The notes beneath the pieces were generated by a model that saw nothing but the letters and a program-made list of their open reading frames with translations, was not told the origin of the DNA and did not search any database. A stretch of DNA of 16,174 nt. It comes from Casp-Chloro-G3 sp002816715 (GTDB lineage: Bacteria; Chloroflexota; Dehalococcoidia; Lucifugimonadales; UBA3495). Below are positions 10,154 to 16,092 of this stretch, piece by piece (the first letter of the stretch is position 1; every line of letters begins with the position of its first letter). The stretch covers positions 1 through 16,174 of the forward strand of contig JAQBUV010000057.1 in NCBI GenBank assembly GCA_027623815.1, given 5' to 3'. The translations under genes and the position numbers were made by a program.

Positions 10154-10597
10154 CTATTCCCCGACTATTTGGACCATAACTTCCCTGGAACGAGGGTGGT
10201 CTAGCTCAATAAAAAATATGCTCTGATAGCGGCCAAACTGCATGGCCCCTTCAACCAGGGGAATGGTCTCGCTGCTGCCCAACATCAGGTGCTGTAAATG
10301 CGCATGGCCATTGGGCGACTCATCTGGAGTCATGTTGACGGTGCGGATTTCGAAGTTGTTATGGTTGTAGTCGCCCAGGCGCGGACAGATTTTTTCCAGG
10401 AACCGTCCCATATCTCCCAGCAATAAAGGCTCATTTTCGTTGATCTTTACCGCTGCCGTGGTGTGTTTCGAGTAGACTACCACAAAGCCGTTGTGGACTT
10501 TAGAATTGTCGACGCATTGACATACCCAGTCGGTGATATCAATGAACTGGGGAGCCTCCTTGGTGCTCAGCTGGAGACAAAAGGACTTGCTCTTCAT
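10154..10597 (-). CDS. YjbQ / UPF0047 family protein
   Basis: Encodes 147 residues matching the YjbQ (UPF0047) family, small proteins that form trimers; some have been linked to weak thiamine-phosphate-synthase activity, but the physiological role is unsettled. Family residues are visible: SKHTTAAVKINENE (His45, Thr46-Thr47, Glu54, Glu56), DESPNGHAHLQ (Asn96, His98, His100), and the IFFIELDHPR strand with the usual C-terminal VQIVGE. The length is normal for the family. The gene lies 5 bases after the squalene-hopene cyclase stop and 9 bases before hpnC, so it is embedded in the hopanoid transcription unit, where it is not a standard member. Its role there cannot be deduced; metal or phosphate binding by the His/Glu cluster is plausible. 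Confidence 0.88.
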   Translation of the reverse strand: MKSKSFCLQLSTKEAPQFIDITDWVCQCVDNSKVHNGFVVVYSKHTTAAVKINENEPLLLGDMGRFLEKICPRLGDYNHNNFEIRTVNMTPDESPNGHAHLQHLMLGSSETIPLVEGAMQFGRYQSIFFIELDHPRSREVMVQIVGE

Positions 10598-10602
10598 CTG
10601 AT

Positions 10603-12741
10603 CTATCTTCCCTCACGCCCTTGGGTGGAGATTGCGCCGCTCGGGGCCTCTTTGCCAATCCCCGTTTTTTCGTTTTGCTCGTTACGCCCGATTAGATTGT
10701 TGCAGGCGGTCAGTTTACGGTACCTGCCCAAGGACAGCAAGGGCCAGTAATTGCGGTATAAGTGATACTTGATCATAAATCCGGCGGACATCTCCAATCC
10801 TTGATAACCTCTTTCCCCTATTTTGGGTAAGTCCCGTGGCCGTTCGCCGATCCTATATCCCGGGAACCCGGTACCGGTGAAGTAGGGTTCATCCCAGGTT
10901 CCGTCTGCTTGCTGCGTACTCAGCAAATAAGCCACACCTCGCCGCACCGCCGGATGTTCAACCTCACCCGCTGCCAGCAGAGCCAGCAACGCCCAGGAGG
11001 TCTGCGAGGCGGTGCTGGGACCAACACCGTGCAAATTGGGGTCAACATAAGACCCGCAGCTTTCGCCCCAACCGCCGTCGTCGTTCTGATGTCCCAGCAG
11101 CCAGTCAACGGCTCGGCGAATATAAGGCAGCCGCATGTCCTCGTCAATGGCCGCTAACGCCGGGAGCACCGCACCAATTCCATAGATGTAGTTTACCCCC
11201 CAACGCCCAAACCACGACCCGTCGTTTTCTTGCTCTCTTCGCAGAAATTCGTAGCCTCGTTGCAGTGGCAGATAGTCGCGGCGGTAACCCAACCGACCCA
11301 ACATCTCCAGCACGTGCCCGGTAACGTCGGCGCTGGGCGGGTCTAACATCTCACCGAAGTCGGAAAAAGGCAGTCGGGCCATATGCTTACGGTTGTTATC
11401 CTTATCAAAGGCACCCCAGCCACCGTCCCGGCACTGCATCGCCATCATCCAATCCACTCCCCGACGCACTGCCGCTTCTTTTTTAGATTTTTCGGCGTTA
11501 GACTCGGCGTCCGTTCCCAAATCAGCCAGGAGCAATGACATCACTACAATTGCGGCATCATCAATATCGGGATAAAGGTCGTTGTGAAACTCAAACGCCC
11601 AGCCGCCCGGTGCCACATCCTTGGTCCGCACCTGCCAGTCGCCGCCAGTCAGGATTTGCTGCTCCAGCAGCCATTGCCCCGACTTGCGGACCATTGGGTC
11701 GTCCGGCGCGATGCCTGACTCCAATAACGCCAGTTGCACCAAGCAGGTGTCCCAAACCGGCGATATGCACCCCTGAATAGTCATGGCATCCTCGGTCTCA
11801 ATTGCGAAGCCCTCAATCCCGGCAAATCCGGCCTCAATGACCGGATGGTCTGACGCGTAACCCAAATGGGACAGCGCGATCAGGGAGTAGGCCCAAGGCG
11901 GTTGAATCCCGCCCCAGGAACCATCGTCTTCCTGGTGGGACAGCACCCACTCCTCTATCCTGCGTGCCGCCGTGCTGCGCAGGGGATGGATTGGAAATCG
12001 GCGATAGAGTCCGATGAGTTGGTCGGCATGATAGAACAGCGTTTCCCAACTCAAACTGGGAACTGGTTTGGGCAACGAGTAGTCGGTCTGATCGCGACAC
12101 TGCAAGTAAAGCTCGTCGATATCAGCCCATTCCGGAACGGCACAGGTGGGATGGTCGGTCAAAACCAACAGCAGCGGCACCACGGCAGGCCGTGCCCAAC
12201 TGGAAAATTCGTAGATGTTAAAGGGGCACCAGGAGGGCAGCAGCATCATCTCCGGCGGCATGTTGGGCGTGCCCTTCCAGTCCCACTGCTCAAAGAGCGC
12301 CAGCCAGATTTTGGTGAAGACTCGGGCCTGGGCGACGCCGCCTTTAGCTAGAATGAATTCACGCGCCTTTTGTAATTGGCCGGAATCAACCGAGTATCCC
12401 GCCAATTTCAGCGCAAAGTAGCACTCTACCGATGTGCTGAGGTCACCGGGAGCTTCATAGTACTGACCCCAAGAACCATCACCACGCTGCTTGCTAACAA
12501 TGTAGTTGGTGGCTTTCCGCCATTTCTCGCGATCCACCTTGCCCAGGAAATAGGACAGCAGAATATACTCAGCTTCCATGGTGTTGTTGCACTCCAACTC
12601 ACCCCACCAGTAGCCGTCACGATATTGGGTGCTGCGAAAGTAGGCGTGGCTGCGCGATATTGCCTGGTCAACTGCAGACAACACTGGCCGCTTCACCGGA
12701 TTTTCAGAAGTATGTCTTGATCGTTCTTCTTCAATTACCAA
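10603..12741 (-). CDS. shc: Squalene-hopene cyclase
   Basis: Encodes 712 residues of squalene-hopene cyclase (HpnF), the membrane-associated enzyme that cyclises squalene to hopene or diplopterol. The proton-donating DXDD motif is Asp392-Ile-Asp-Asp395 (YPDIDDAA), which marks a squalene rather than an oxidosqualene cyclase. QW repeats are readable at about residues 85-91, 270-276, 436-442, 504-510, 552-558 and 610-616. Two additions stand out: about 26 residues (629-654) between GTGFPG and FMIKYHLYR near the C terminus, and a polar tail of about 35 residues after LGRYRKL. The start codon appears to be TTG, with GGGAAG about 8 bases upstream; an in-frame GTG at codon 16 is the alternative and would still keep the whole conserved core. 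It heads the run shc-yjbQ-hpnC-hpnD-hpnE, with gaps of 9 bases or less. Confidence 0.96.
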   Translation of the reverse strand: MVIEEERSRHTSENPVKRPVLSAVDQAISRSHAYFRSTQYRDGYWWGELECNNTMEAEYILLSYFLGKVDREKWRKATNYIVSKQRGDGSWGQYYEAPGDLSTSVECYFALKLAGYSVDSGQLQKAREFILAKGGVAQARVFTKIWLALFEQWDWKGTPNMPPEMMLLPSWCPFNIYEFSSWARPAVVPLLLVLTDHPTCAVPEWADIDELYLQCRDQTDYSLPKPVPSLSWETLFYHADQLIGLYRRFPIHPLRSTAARRIEEWVLSHQEDDGSWGGIQPPWAYSLIALSHLGYASDHPVIEAGFAGIEGFAIETEDAMTIQGCISPVWDTCLVQLALLESGIAPDDPMVRKSGQWLLEQQILTGGDWQVRTKDVAPGGWAFEFHNDLYPDIDDAAIVVMSLLLADLGTDAESNAEKSKKEAAVRRGVDWMMAMQCRDGGWGAFDKDNNRKHMARLPFSDFGEMLDPPSADVTGHVLEMLGRLGYRRDYLPLQRGYEFLRREQENDGSWFGRWGVNYIYGIGAVLPALAAIDEDMRLPYIRRAVDWLLGHQNDDGGWGESCGSYVDPNLHGVGPSTASQTSWALLALLAAGEVEHPAVRRGVAYLLSTQQADGTWDEPYFTGTGFPGYRIGERPRDLPKIGERGYQGLEMSAGFMIKYHLYRNYWPLLSLGRYRKLTACNNLIGRNEQNEKTGIGKEAPSGAISTQGREGR

Positions 12742-12938
12742 GGCTGACTTCCCGTCCGCTTATTCTGAACTGGTCGAAGGATAAATTGCTTCAGTTGGCA
12801 GAGTCTTGTAATGGTGGCTAAAGAATATCTTCATCCACCATCGCCGCCATCAGAATAATCAGTAAGTGAACCACCGGGCTGCCTTTGCCAGGGCGGCCTC
12901 CCCACCGGACTCTGGGATGGCAGTCCCCAAGATAGCGG
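12742..12938 (-). other. 197-bp gap between hpnG and shc
   Basis: This gap holds the dispersed repeat near shc and a 27-codon open frame (12859-12942) whose ATG overlaps the hpnG stop as ATGA. I see no convincing -35/-10 pair and no terminator stem with a T-tract. Transcription may read through from hpnG into shc, or a promoter of unfamiliar type may be present. Confidence 0.4.
12754..12780. repeat. Second dispersed repeat of the CTTCGACCAGTTCAG type
   Basis: The reverse complement reads CCTTCGACCAGTTCAGAATA followed by AGCGGAC. This resembles the widespread CCTTCGACAAGCTCAGG repeat and shares the flanking GTCCGCT with the copy at 6793. It lies just upstream of the TTG start of shc. Confidence 0.45.
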
Positions 12939-13655
12939 TCATTGGCTGGCGGGTGGTTGACTCTCCCGGGACGCTAACTCATGCTCAATGAAGGCTAGTC
13001 CGAATCGAGTCAAGCTGGCCTGAGCTTTCTTTCTCATACCGGCCAGGGCCAGCATGGCTGGAGCGCGCCAAGGGTTGGACATGACCCGGAAAGCAGCTTC
13101 GACTGGGCGTCCCGTCAGCCCCAGCACATATTGAGGCAGGGCCTGACTAGCCGGGTCCAGCACCGCCCGCGCCGACAGGAACGGCACCTTGGCATCGGTT
13201 GCGACCTCGGCAGCCCAGTAGTCTTCCATATTGACCGAGCCAACCTGGTGCTGCCGGTAAAGTGCTCTTTTATCTTCGGGGGTCGATACGACCTGGCCGA
13301 CGGTCAATGAATTACCCTGCACCACGGTCGGTCCCGCCGCTAACGCCGAAACTCTGGACTGCTTCCACATCTCACCATCAGCGACAATCAAGCCTCCCGA
13401 CTCCGCATAGTAGAAAGTGGGGATCAGCAAATCGCCGCATTTCAGCACCGGGTCTAGCCCACCGGCAAACCCCAACATGAGCAGTTCGTCTCCCTGATGC
13501 CACCGACGAGAGTCCAGAATTCTGCTGATGTTGGACTGAACACGCTCCTTCCCAATCCCAGTCACGTGCATATTAACCAGATCTGATGGGCAGCTTTTTA
13601 ACGCCCGCCGCAGGCCGGTTAATTCTTGCTCGATTGCCGCGATTACCGTCAGCAT
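12939..13655 (-). CDS. hpnG: Hopanoid-associated nucleoside phosphorylase HpnG
   Basis: Encodes 238 residues of the nucleoside phosphorylase/nucleosidase family in the HpnG style. HpnG releases adenine from adenosylhopane to give ribosylhopane or its phosphate, an early step to C35 extended hopanoids. Visible features are the N-terminal TVIAAIEQELTGLRRAL, a VTGIGKERV glycine turn, GFAGGLDP and the VNMEDYWAAEVA purine/ribose-binding segment, with ARAVLDP as the later aspartate region. The ATG has GGGGTG 5 bases upstream and sits 12 bases after the stop of an hpnH remnant, matching the hpnH-hpnG order seen in other hopanoid producers. The gene is intact, although its expected partner is truncated. 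Confidence 0.85.
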   Translation of the reverse strand: MLTVIAAIEQELTGLRRALKSCPSDLVNMHVTGIGKERVQSNISRILDSRRWHQGDELLMLGFAGGLDPVLKCGDLLIPTFYYAESGGLIVADGEMWKQSRVSALAAGPTVVQGNSLTVGQVVSTPEDKRALYRQHQVGSVNMEDYWAAEVATDAKVPFLSARAVLDPASQALPQYVLGLTGRPVEAAFRVMSNPWRAPAMLALAGMRKKAQASLTRFGLAFIEHELASRESQPPASQ

Positions 13656-13667
13656 TTGTTCACCCCG

Positions 13668-13925
13668 CTAGGCGGCGGTTATCCCGCCTTTATGAACTGA
13701 CCCCGACTTGATCAGCGTTACCCAGTCTTTGGGAGTCGCCACCCTTTGAAAACTTGTCGCCGACTCGAAGCCGCAGTGCATCATGCAGTTGGCGCACCGG
13801 GGGTCTCGACCCACCCTGTACTGCTCTTCCCACAGCTTTGGTTCGTGCAGTTCTGCAACGTTTTCAACCTGCTCGTCGGCCAGCGGAAGGACAGTTCCAA
13901 TGGCCTTTTTGCCGGTTTCATATCT
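13668..13925 (-). pseudogene. hpnH: C-terminal remnant of HpnH-like radical SAM protein
   Basis: An open frame of 85 codons before its TAG carries a cysteine-rich motif, GRDPRCANCMMHCGFES, typical of the C-terminal DUF3463 region of HpnH, the radical SAM enzyme that makes adenosylhopane. Downstream of it is TPKDWVTLIKSG. Reading upstream, the frame meets a TAA at 13926-13928, and beyond lie only palindromic repeats. There is no usable start codon before the motif and no CxxxCxxC radical SAM cluster site, so roughly the first three quarters of a normal HpnH (about 330 residues) are missing. Position directly before hpnG supports the identity. The segment LADEQVENVAELHEPKLWEE is less family-like, so I am not certain of the exact subfamily. 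It was not long enough to be obvious as a gene and is best treated as a fragment. Confidence 0.6.
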
Positions 13926-13945
13926 TTAACCTCAAGGGGCTCAAA

Positions 13946-14023
13946 ACCGCGGAGACGCAAAGTTCGCAGAGATTATTCTGGTTACTTTTGTTCCGTTCTC
14001 AGCGTCCTCGGCGGCTCTGCGGT
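13946..14023. repeat. 78-bp inverted repeat element (ACCGCGGAGACGC type)
   Basis: The left arm begins ACCGCGGAGACGC and the right arm ends GCGGCTCTGCGGT, an imperfect inverted pair about 78 bases end to end. It resembles the widespread CGCAGAGACGCAGAG / CTCTGCGTCTCTGCGG palindromic repeats found in many environmental genomes. It starts about 20 bases from the hpnH breakpoint. Confidence 0.65.
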
Positions 14024-14037
14024 GAGTAAAGAATACG

Positions 14038-14109
14038 AAATCCCCCAACCCCCTTTGCAAAGGGGGCTATTGGACCTCCCCCTTTTTAAAGGGGGACTGA
14101 GGGGGATTT
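14038..14109. repeat. 72-bp cloverleaf palindromic repeat
   Basis: Outer arms AAATCCCCC (14038-14046) and GGGGGATTT (14101-14109) enclose two separate internal stems: CCCCCTTTG/CAAAGGGGG at 14049-14066 (a perfect 18-base palindrome) and CCCCCTTT/AAAGGGGG at 14078-14095. The element can fold as a three-armed structure in DNA or RNA. Similar C5-T3-A3-G5 repeats are scattered in cyanobacteria and Chloroflexota. It lies between the prenyl synthase and the hpnH remnant and might act as a transcription barrier. Confidence 0.8.
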
Positions 14110-14159
14110 GCTCGTTCTTCCAAGTAACTCGCATTTCATTTTGTTAACTGCTCTAAACA

Positions 14160-15242
14160 CTAATACTGGCGGTGGGCCAGAAAATCCACCAGTTCTTCGA
14201 CTTCAGCCCGGGCCCAGTTGGGCAGGTCAACCTGCGCCAATGCCTTCACCGCTAATTCCGCGCTCTCCTGGGTCAATGATTCGGCGTATTCGGGCGCGCC
14301 CACCTCTTCCAGGATGGCTGTTACCCGCTCCACGTCAGAATCGTCCAGGCTTTCCTGACCGTAAATGCGTATCAGATCGTCCTTGGAACCGCCGCTGGCC
14401 TTCTCGAAAGCAAATACCACCGGTAGGGACTTTTTGCGGCGGCGGATATCATTGTCGCTGGACTTGCCGGTGGCGTTCTCATCGCCCCAAATACCCAGGT
14501 AGTCGTCGCGTACCTGGAAGGCCCGCCCCAGGTAGCTGCCGAACCTGGCGAAGGCATCAGTTGACTGGCGGTTATCGGTGGCCAGCAACGCGCCAATGTG
14601 CAAAGCGCTACGGATCAGCGCGCCAGTCTTGCAGGCAATCATTTGCAGGTAATCGCCGGCGGTGACATCGGCCCTAGACTCAAACCCCAGGTCAAGGCAC
14701 TGGCCTTCAATCATCTCCAAGTAGCTTTCGGTCAGTATTTCGGAGACTTTCAGCGTTACCGATGGCGCAACGCTGGACCGATTGCAACCCAGCATCTCCA
14801 GGTCGCCCAACGACTGCATGGCGTCACCGGCCACTAGCGCCTTGGGGATACCCCATAACGCCCAGACCGTGGCCTGGTGACGGCGTTCCAAGTCCTGGTC
14901 TTGAATATCATCGTGAATCAACGAGAAGTTGTGAATCAACTCCAGAGCGGCGGCGGCGGGCAGGGCGTGTTGCAAATCGCCTCGTAAAGCTTCGCAGGCG
15001 AACATGCACAGCGTCGGCCGGAGGGCTTTGCCTTGAGACGAAGGAGTAATAGCCGGAGCGCCAGTGTGATCTACCCACCCGAGATGGTACTGCATCAGGG
15101 TGGTAAGATCGGTGTCGCCAGATGCAGGGACAGCCCGGGACAGTTCCTGCGCCACCACGTCCCGGTATCTGCCGAACATAGCGGGGAGACTTGGCCCTGG
15201 CTTGAGGTTAGTTATTTTGTTTCTATTGTTTTCGCTGACCAT
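14160..15242 (-). CDS. Short-chain polyprenyl diphosphate synthase (farnesyl/geranylgeranyl type)
   Basis: Encodes 360 residues of the trans-isoprenyl diphosphate synthase family, which condenses IPP with allylic diphosphates in the cytoplasm. The first aspartate-rich motif is DDIQD (Asp111 to Asp115) in NFSLIHDDIQD. The second is DDYLGIWGD (Asp246, Asp247), the DDxxG form common in actinobacterial and Chloroflexota enzymes. GKALRP (72-77) is the IPP-binding segment. Phe106 lies five residues before the first motif, a position where an aromatic residue limits chain length, consistent with C15 or C20 product. As the promoter-proximal gene of the hopanoid train it probably supplies farnesyl diphosphate to HpnD. 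The ATG has GGGAG only 2 bases upstream, tighter than usual, and the leader can form hairpins over that site. Confidence 0.9.
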   Translation of the reverse strand: MVSENNRNKITNLKPGPSLPAMFGRYRDVVAQELSRAVPASGDTDLTTLMQYHLGWVDHTGAPAITPSSQGKALRPTLCMFACEALRGDLQHALPAAAALELIHNFSLIHDDIQDQDLERRHQATVWALWGIPKALVAGDAMQSLGDLEMLGCNRSSVAPSVTLKVSEILTESYLEMIEGQCLDLGFESRADVTAGDYLQMIACKTGALIRSALHIGALLATDNRQSTDAFARFGSYLGRAFQVRDDYLGIWGDENATGKSSDNDIRRRKKSLPVVFAFEKASGGSKDDLIRIYGQESLDDSDVERVTAILEEVGAPEYAESLTQESAELAVKALAQVDLPNWARAEVEELVDFLAHRQY

Positions 15243-15244
15243 AA

Positions 15245-15290
15245 CTCCCAGCCCCGGGAGAAGGGGCGTTGCTGATATATTGGGATCAGC
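15245..15290 (-). promoter_or_regulatory. Structured leader of the polyprenyl synthase gene
   Basis: On the transcript, GCCCC (15267-15263) can pair with GGGGC (15255-15251), while CTCCC (15260-15256) can pair with the Shine-Dalgarno-like GGGAG (15249-15245). The two stems interleave and cannot both form as simple nested hairpins. Slightly upstream, GCTGAT and ATCAGC (15271-15276 and 15285-15290) form a 6-bp inverted repeat with an 8-base centre, a possible operator or third stem. These are pairings seen by eye; function is inferred. Confidence 0.35.
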
Positions 15291-15326
15291 GTCGCCACCT
15301 GACCACCTTGCATCGCAATGGCTGGA

Positions 15327-15355
15327 ATCCTAACCAAGCGCCTGGGGGCTGTCAA
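15327..15355 (-). promoter_or_regulatory. Predicted promoter of the hopanoid gene train
   Basis: Read on the minus strand, a perfect TTGACA (-35, 15355-15350) and TAGGAT (-10, 15332-15327) are separated by exactly 17 bases, so 10 of 12 consensus positions match. Transcription would start near 15320 and leave a leader of roughly 78 bases before the ATG. This is the best promoter match in the window. Confidence 0.6.
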
Positions 15356-15583
15356 GTGAGATTCACACACTGCTGGCCAAAGATCCAAACGCCTCAGTGC
15401 AAATTGTACCGTGTTTCGGGGTAATATGTCGAAAACTCGACGTCGTGCATCACTCCGCTAGCTGTGCCCATCCCTCGGGGTAACCTCCACGGTATACCTT
15501 GGCGGCAACCTGGAACATTTCACCCAGTTCCACCGTCTATAACCCTAAGGTAGACTAAAAACTTGAGGAAGGGAGAATTATAG
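15356..15583. other. Divergent intergenic region with small inverted repeats
   Basis: No gene is visible between the hopanoid promoter and the DUF2330 remnant. The region holds GTCGA-AAAC-TCGAC (15428-15441), a TGGAAC/GTTCCA inverted repeat with a 10-base spacer (15511-15516 and 15527-15532), and a TATAAC box (15538-15543) that could be a -10 for the plus-strand gene. No good -35 accompanies it. Confidence 0.3.
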
Positions 15584-15962
15584 ATGGCTAAAAGACTGTG
15601 GCTTTGGGCCGCTCTGGCGCTGATCATTGGAACTTCTGCTGGGGTGGTTAACCTGCAACCCGCCCTGGCGTGTGGCGGGTTCTTCTGCCAAAACTCCCCC
15701 GCCAAAACTCCCCCATTGATCAGAACGCCGAGCGAATAATATTTACGCAGAACCGGGATGGCACGATCTCAGCCTACGTGCAGTTTGAGTACACCGGATC
15801 GGCCCCCGATTTCTCGTGGATTCTGCCCATACCTGAACCCATTGGCCCGGAAACCTGGCGGTGCCGGAGGACGCGATGGCCGCATTCTCTGAACTGGAAG
15901 TGGCCACCGACCCGGTGTTTATCTCCCCGGAGATGCCTCAGTGCGCCATTCCAGAAGTTTGA
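15584..15962 (+). pseudogene. Broken DUF2330 secreted protein gene
   Basis: The ATG at 15584 follows GGAAGGGAG and opens a signal peptide (MAKRLWLWAALALIIGTSAG, ending PALA-C) leading into the DUF2330 hallmark CGGFFCQNSP. A 14-bp tandem duplication (15688-15701 and 15702-15715) then shifts the frame. Homology resumes in frame 1 with IDQNAERIIFTQNRDG and FSWILPIPEPIGPET. A second shift at about 15855, as if one C were lost, moves it to frame 3 as LAVPEDAMAAFSELEV and ISPEMPQCAIPEV, ending at TGA 15960-15962. Removing one 14-bp copy and restoring one C rejoins all parts. Family members run several hundred residues, so the 3' part is also missing. The product, if any, would be exported; the family function is unknown. 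Confidence 0.8.
15688..15715. repeat. 14-bp tandem duplication causing a frameshift
   Basis: CCAAAACTCCCCCG is followed at once by CCAAAACTCCCCCA, 13 of 14 bases identical. Deleting one unit restores the DUF2330 reading FCQNSPIDQNAERIIF, so the duplication is the cause of the first frameshift. Confidence 0.9.
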
Positions 15963-16038
15963 GCGCCTCGCCAAGGCTCTTGTTGCTGTGCCGAAAGAGA
16001 AGATTCGGCAGAGCAATAGCGAAAGATCAAAGGAATAA
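15955..16038 (+). pseudogene. C-terminal fragment of a small charged protein
   Basis: About 27 codons, KFERLAKALVAVPKEKIRQ followed by SNSERSKE and a TAA, run in a frame different from the end of the DUF2330 remnant. The helical LAKALVAVPKE pattern with a Lys/Glu/Ser tail resembles short conserved proteins often encoded next to toxin or plasmid-stabilisation genes. No start codon precedes it, so it looks like the tail of a gene joined to the cut DUF2330 gene near 15955. The family is a guess from pattern only. Confidence 0.35.
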
Positions 16039-16092
16039 TCTCAATGTCACTCATGAAATTTGGTTGCTAAGTGGGTCATAAATTCTTTGATG

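Noticed and set aside
11866..12351. 161-codon plus-strand open frame
   Set aside because: It is entirely antisense to the squalene-hopene cyclase coding region and has no recognisable motif or ribosome-binding site.
14038..14109. CRISPR array or tRNA-like gene suggested by the cloverleaf fold
   Set aside because: There are no repeat-spacer units, and the stems lack the arm lengths, loop bases and CCA/anticodon features of a tRNA.
13746..14147. A 133-codon plus-strand open frame between the prenyl synthase and hpnG genes
   Set aside because: It runs antisense through the hpnH remnant and then through both palindromic repeats. Its sequence (for example PPLQRGLLDLPLFKGG) is the translated repeat, not a protein family.
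15670..16038. A 122-codon plus-strand open frame taken as one gene
   Set aside because: It fuses a middle slice of DUF2330, an out-of-frame stretch and an unrelated small-protein tail. It arises from frameshifts and a junction and is better split into two remnants.
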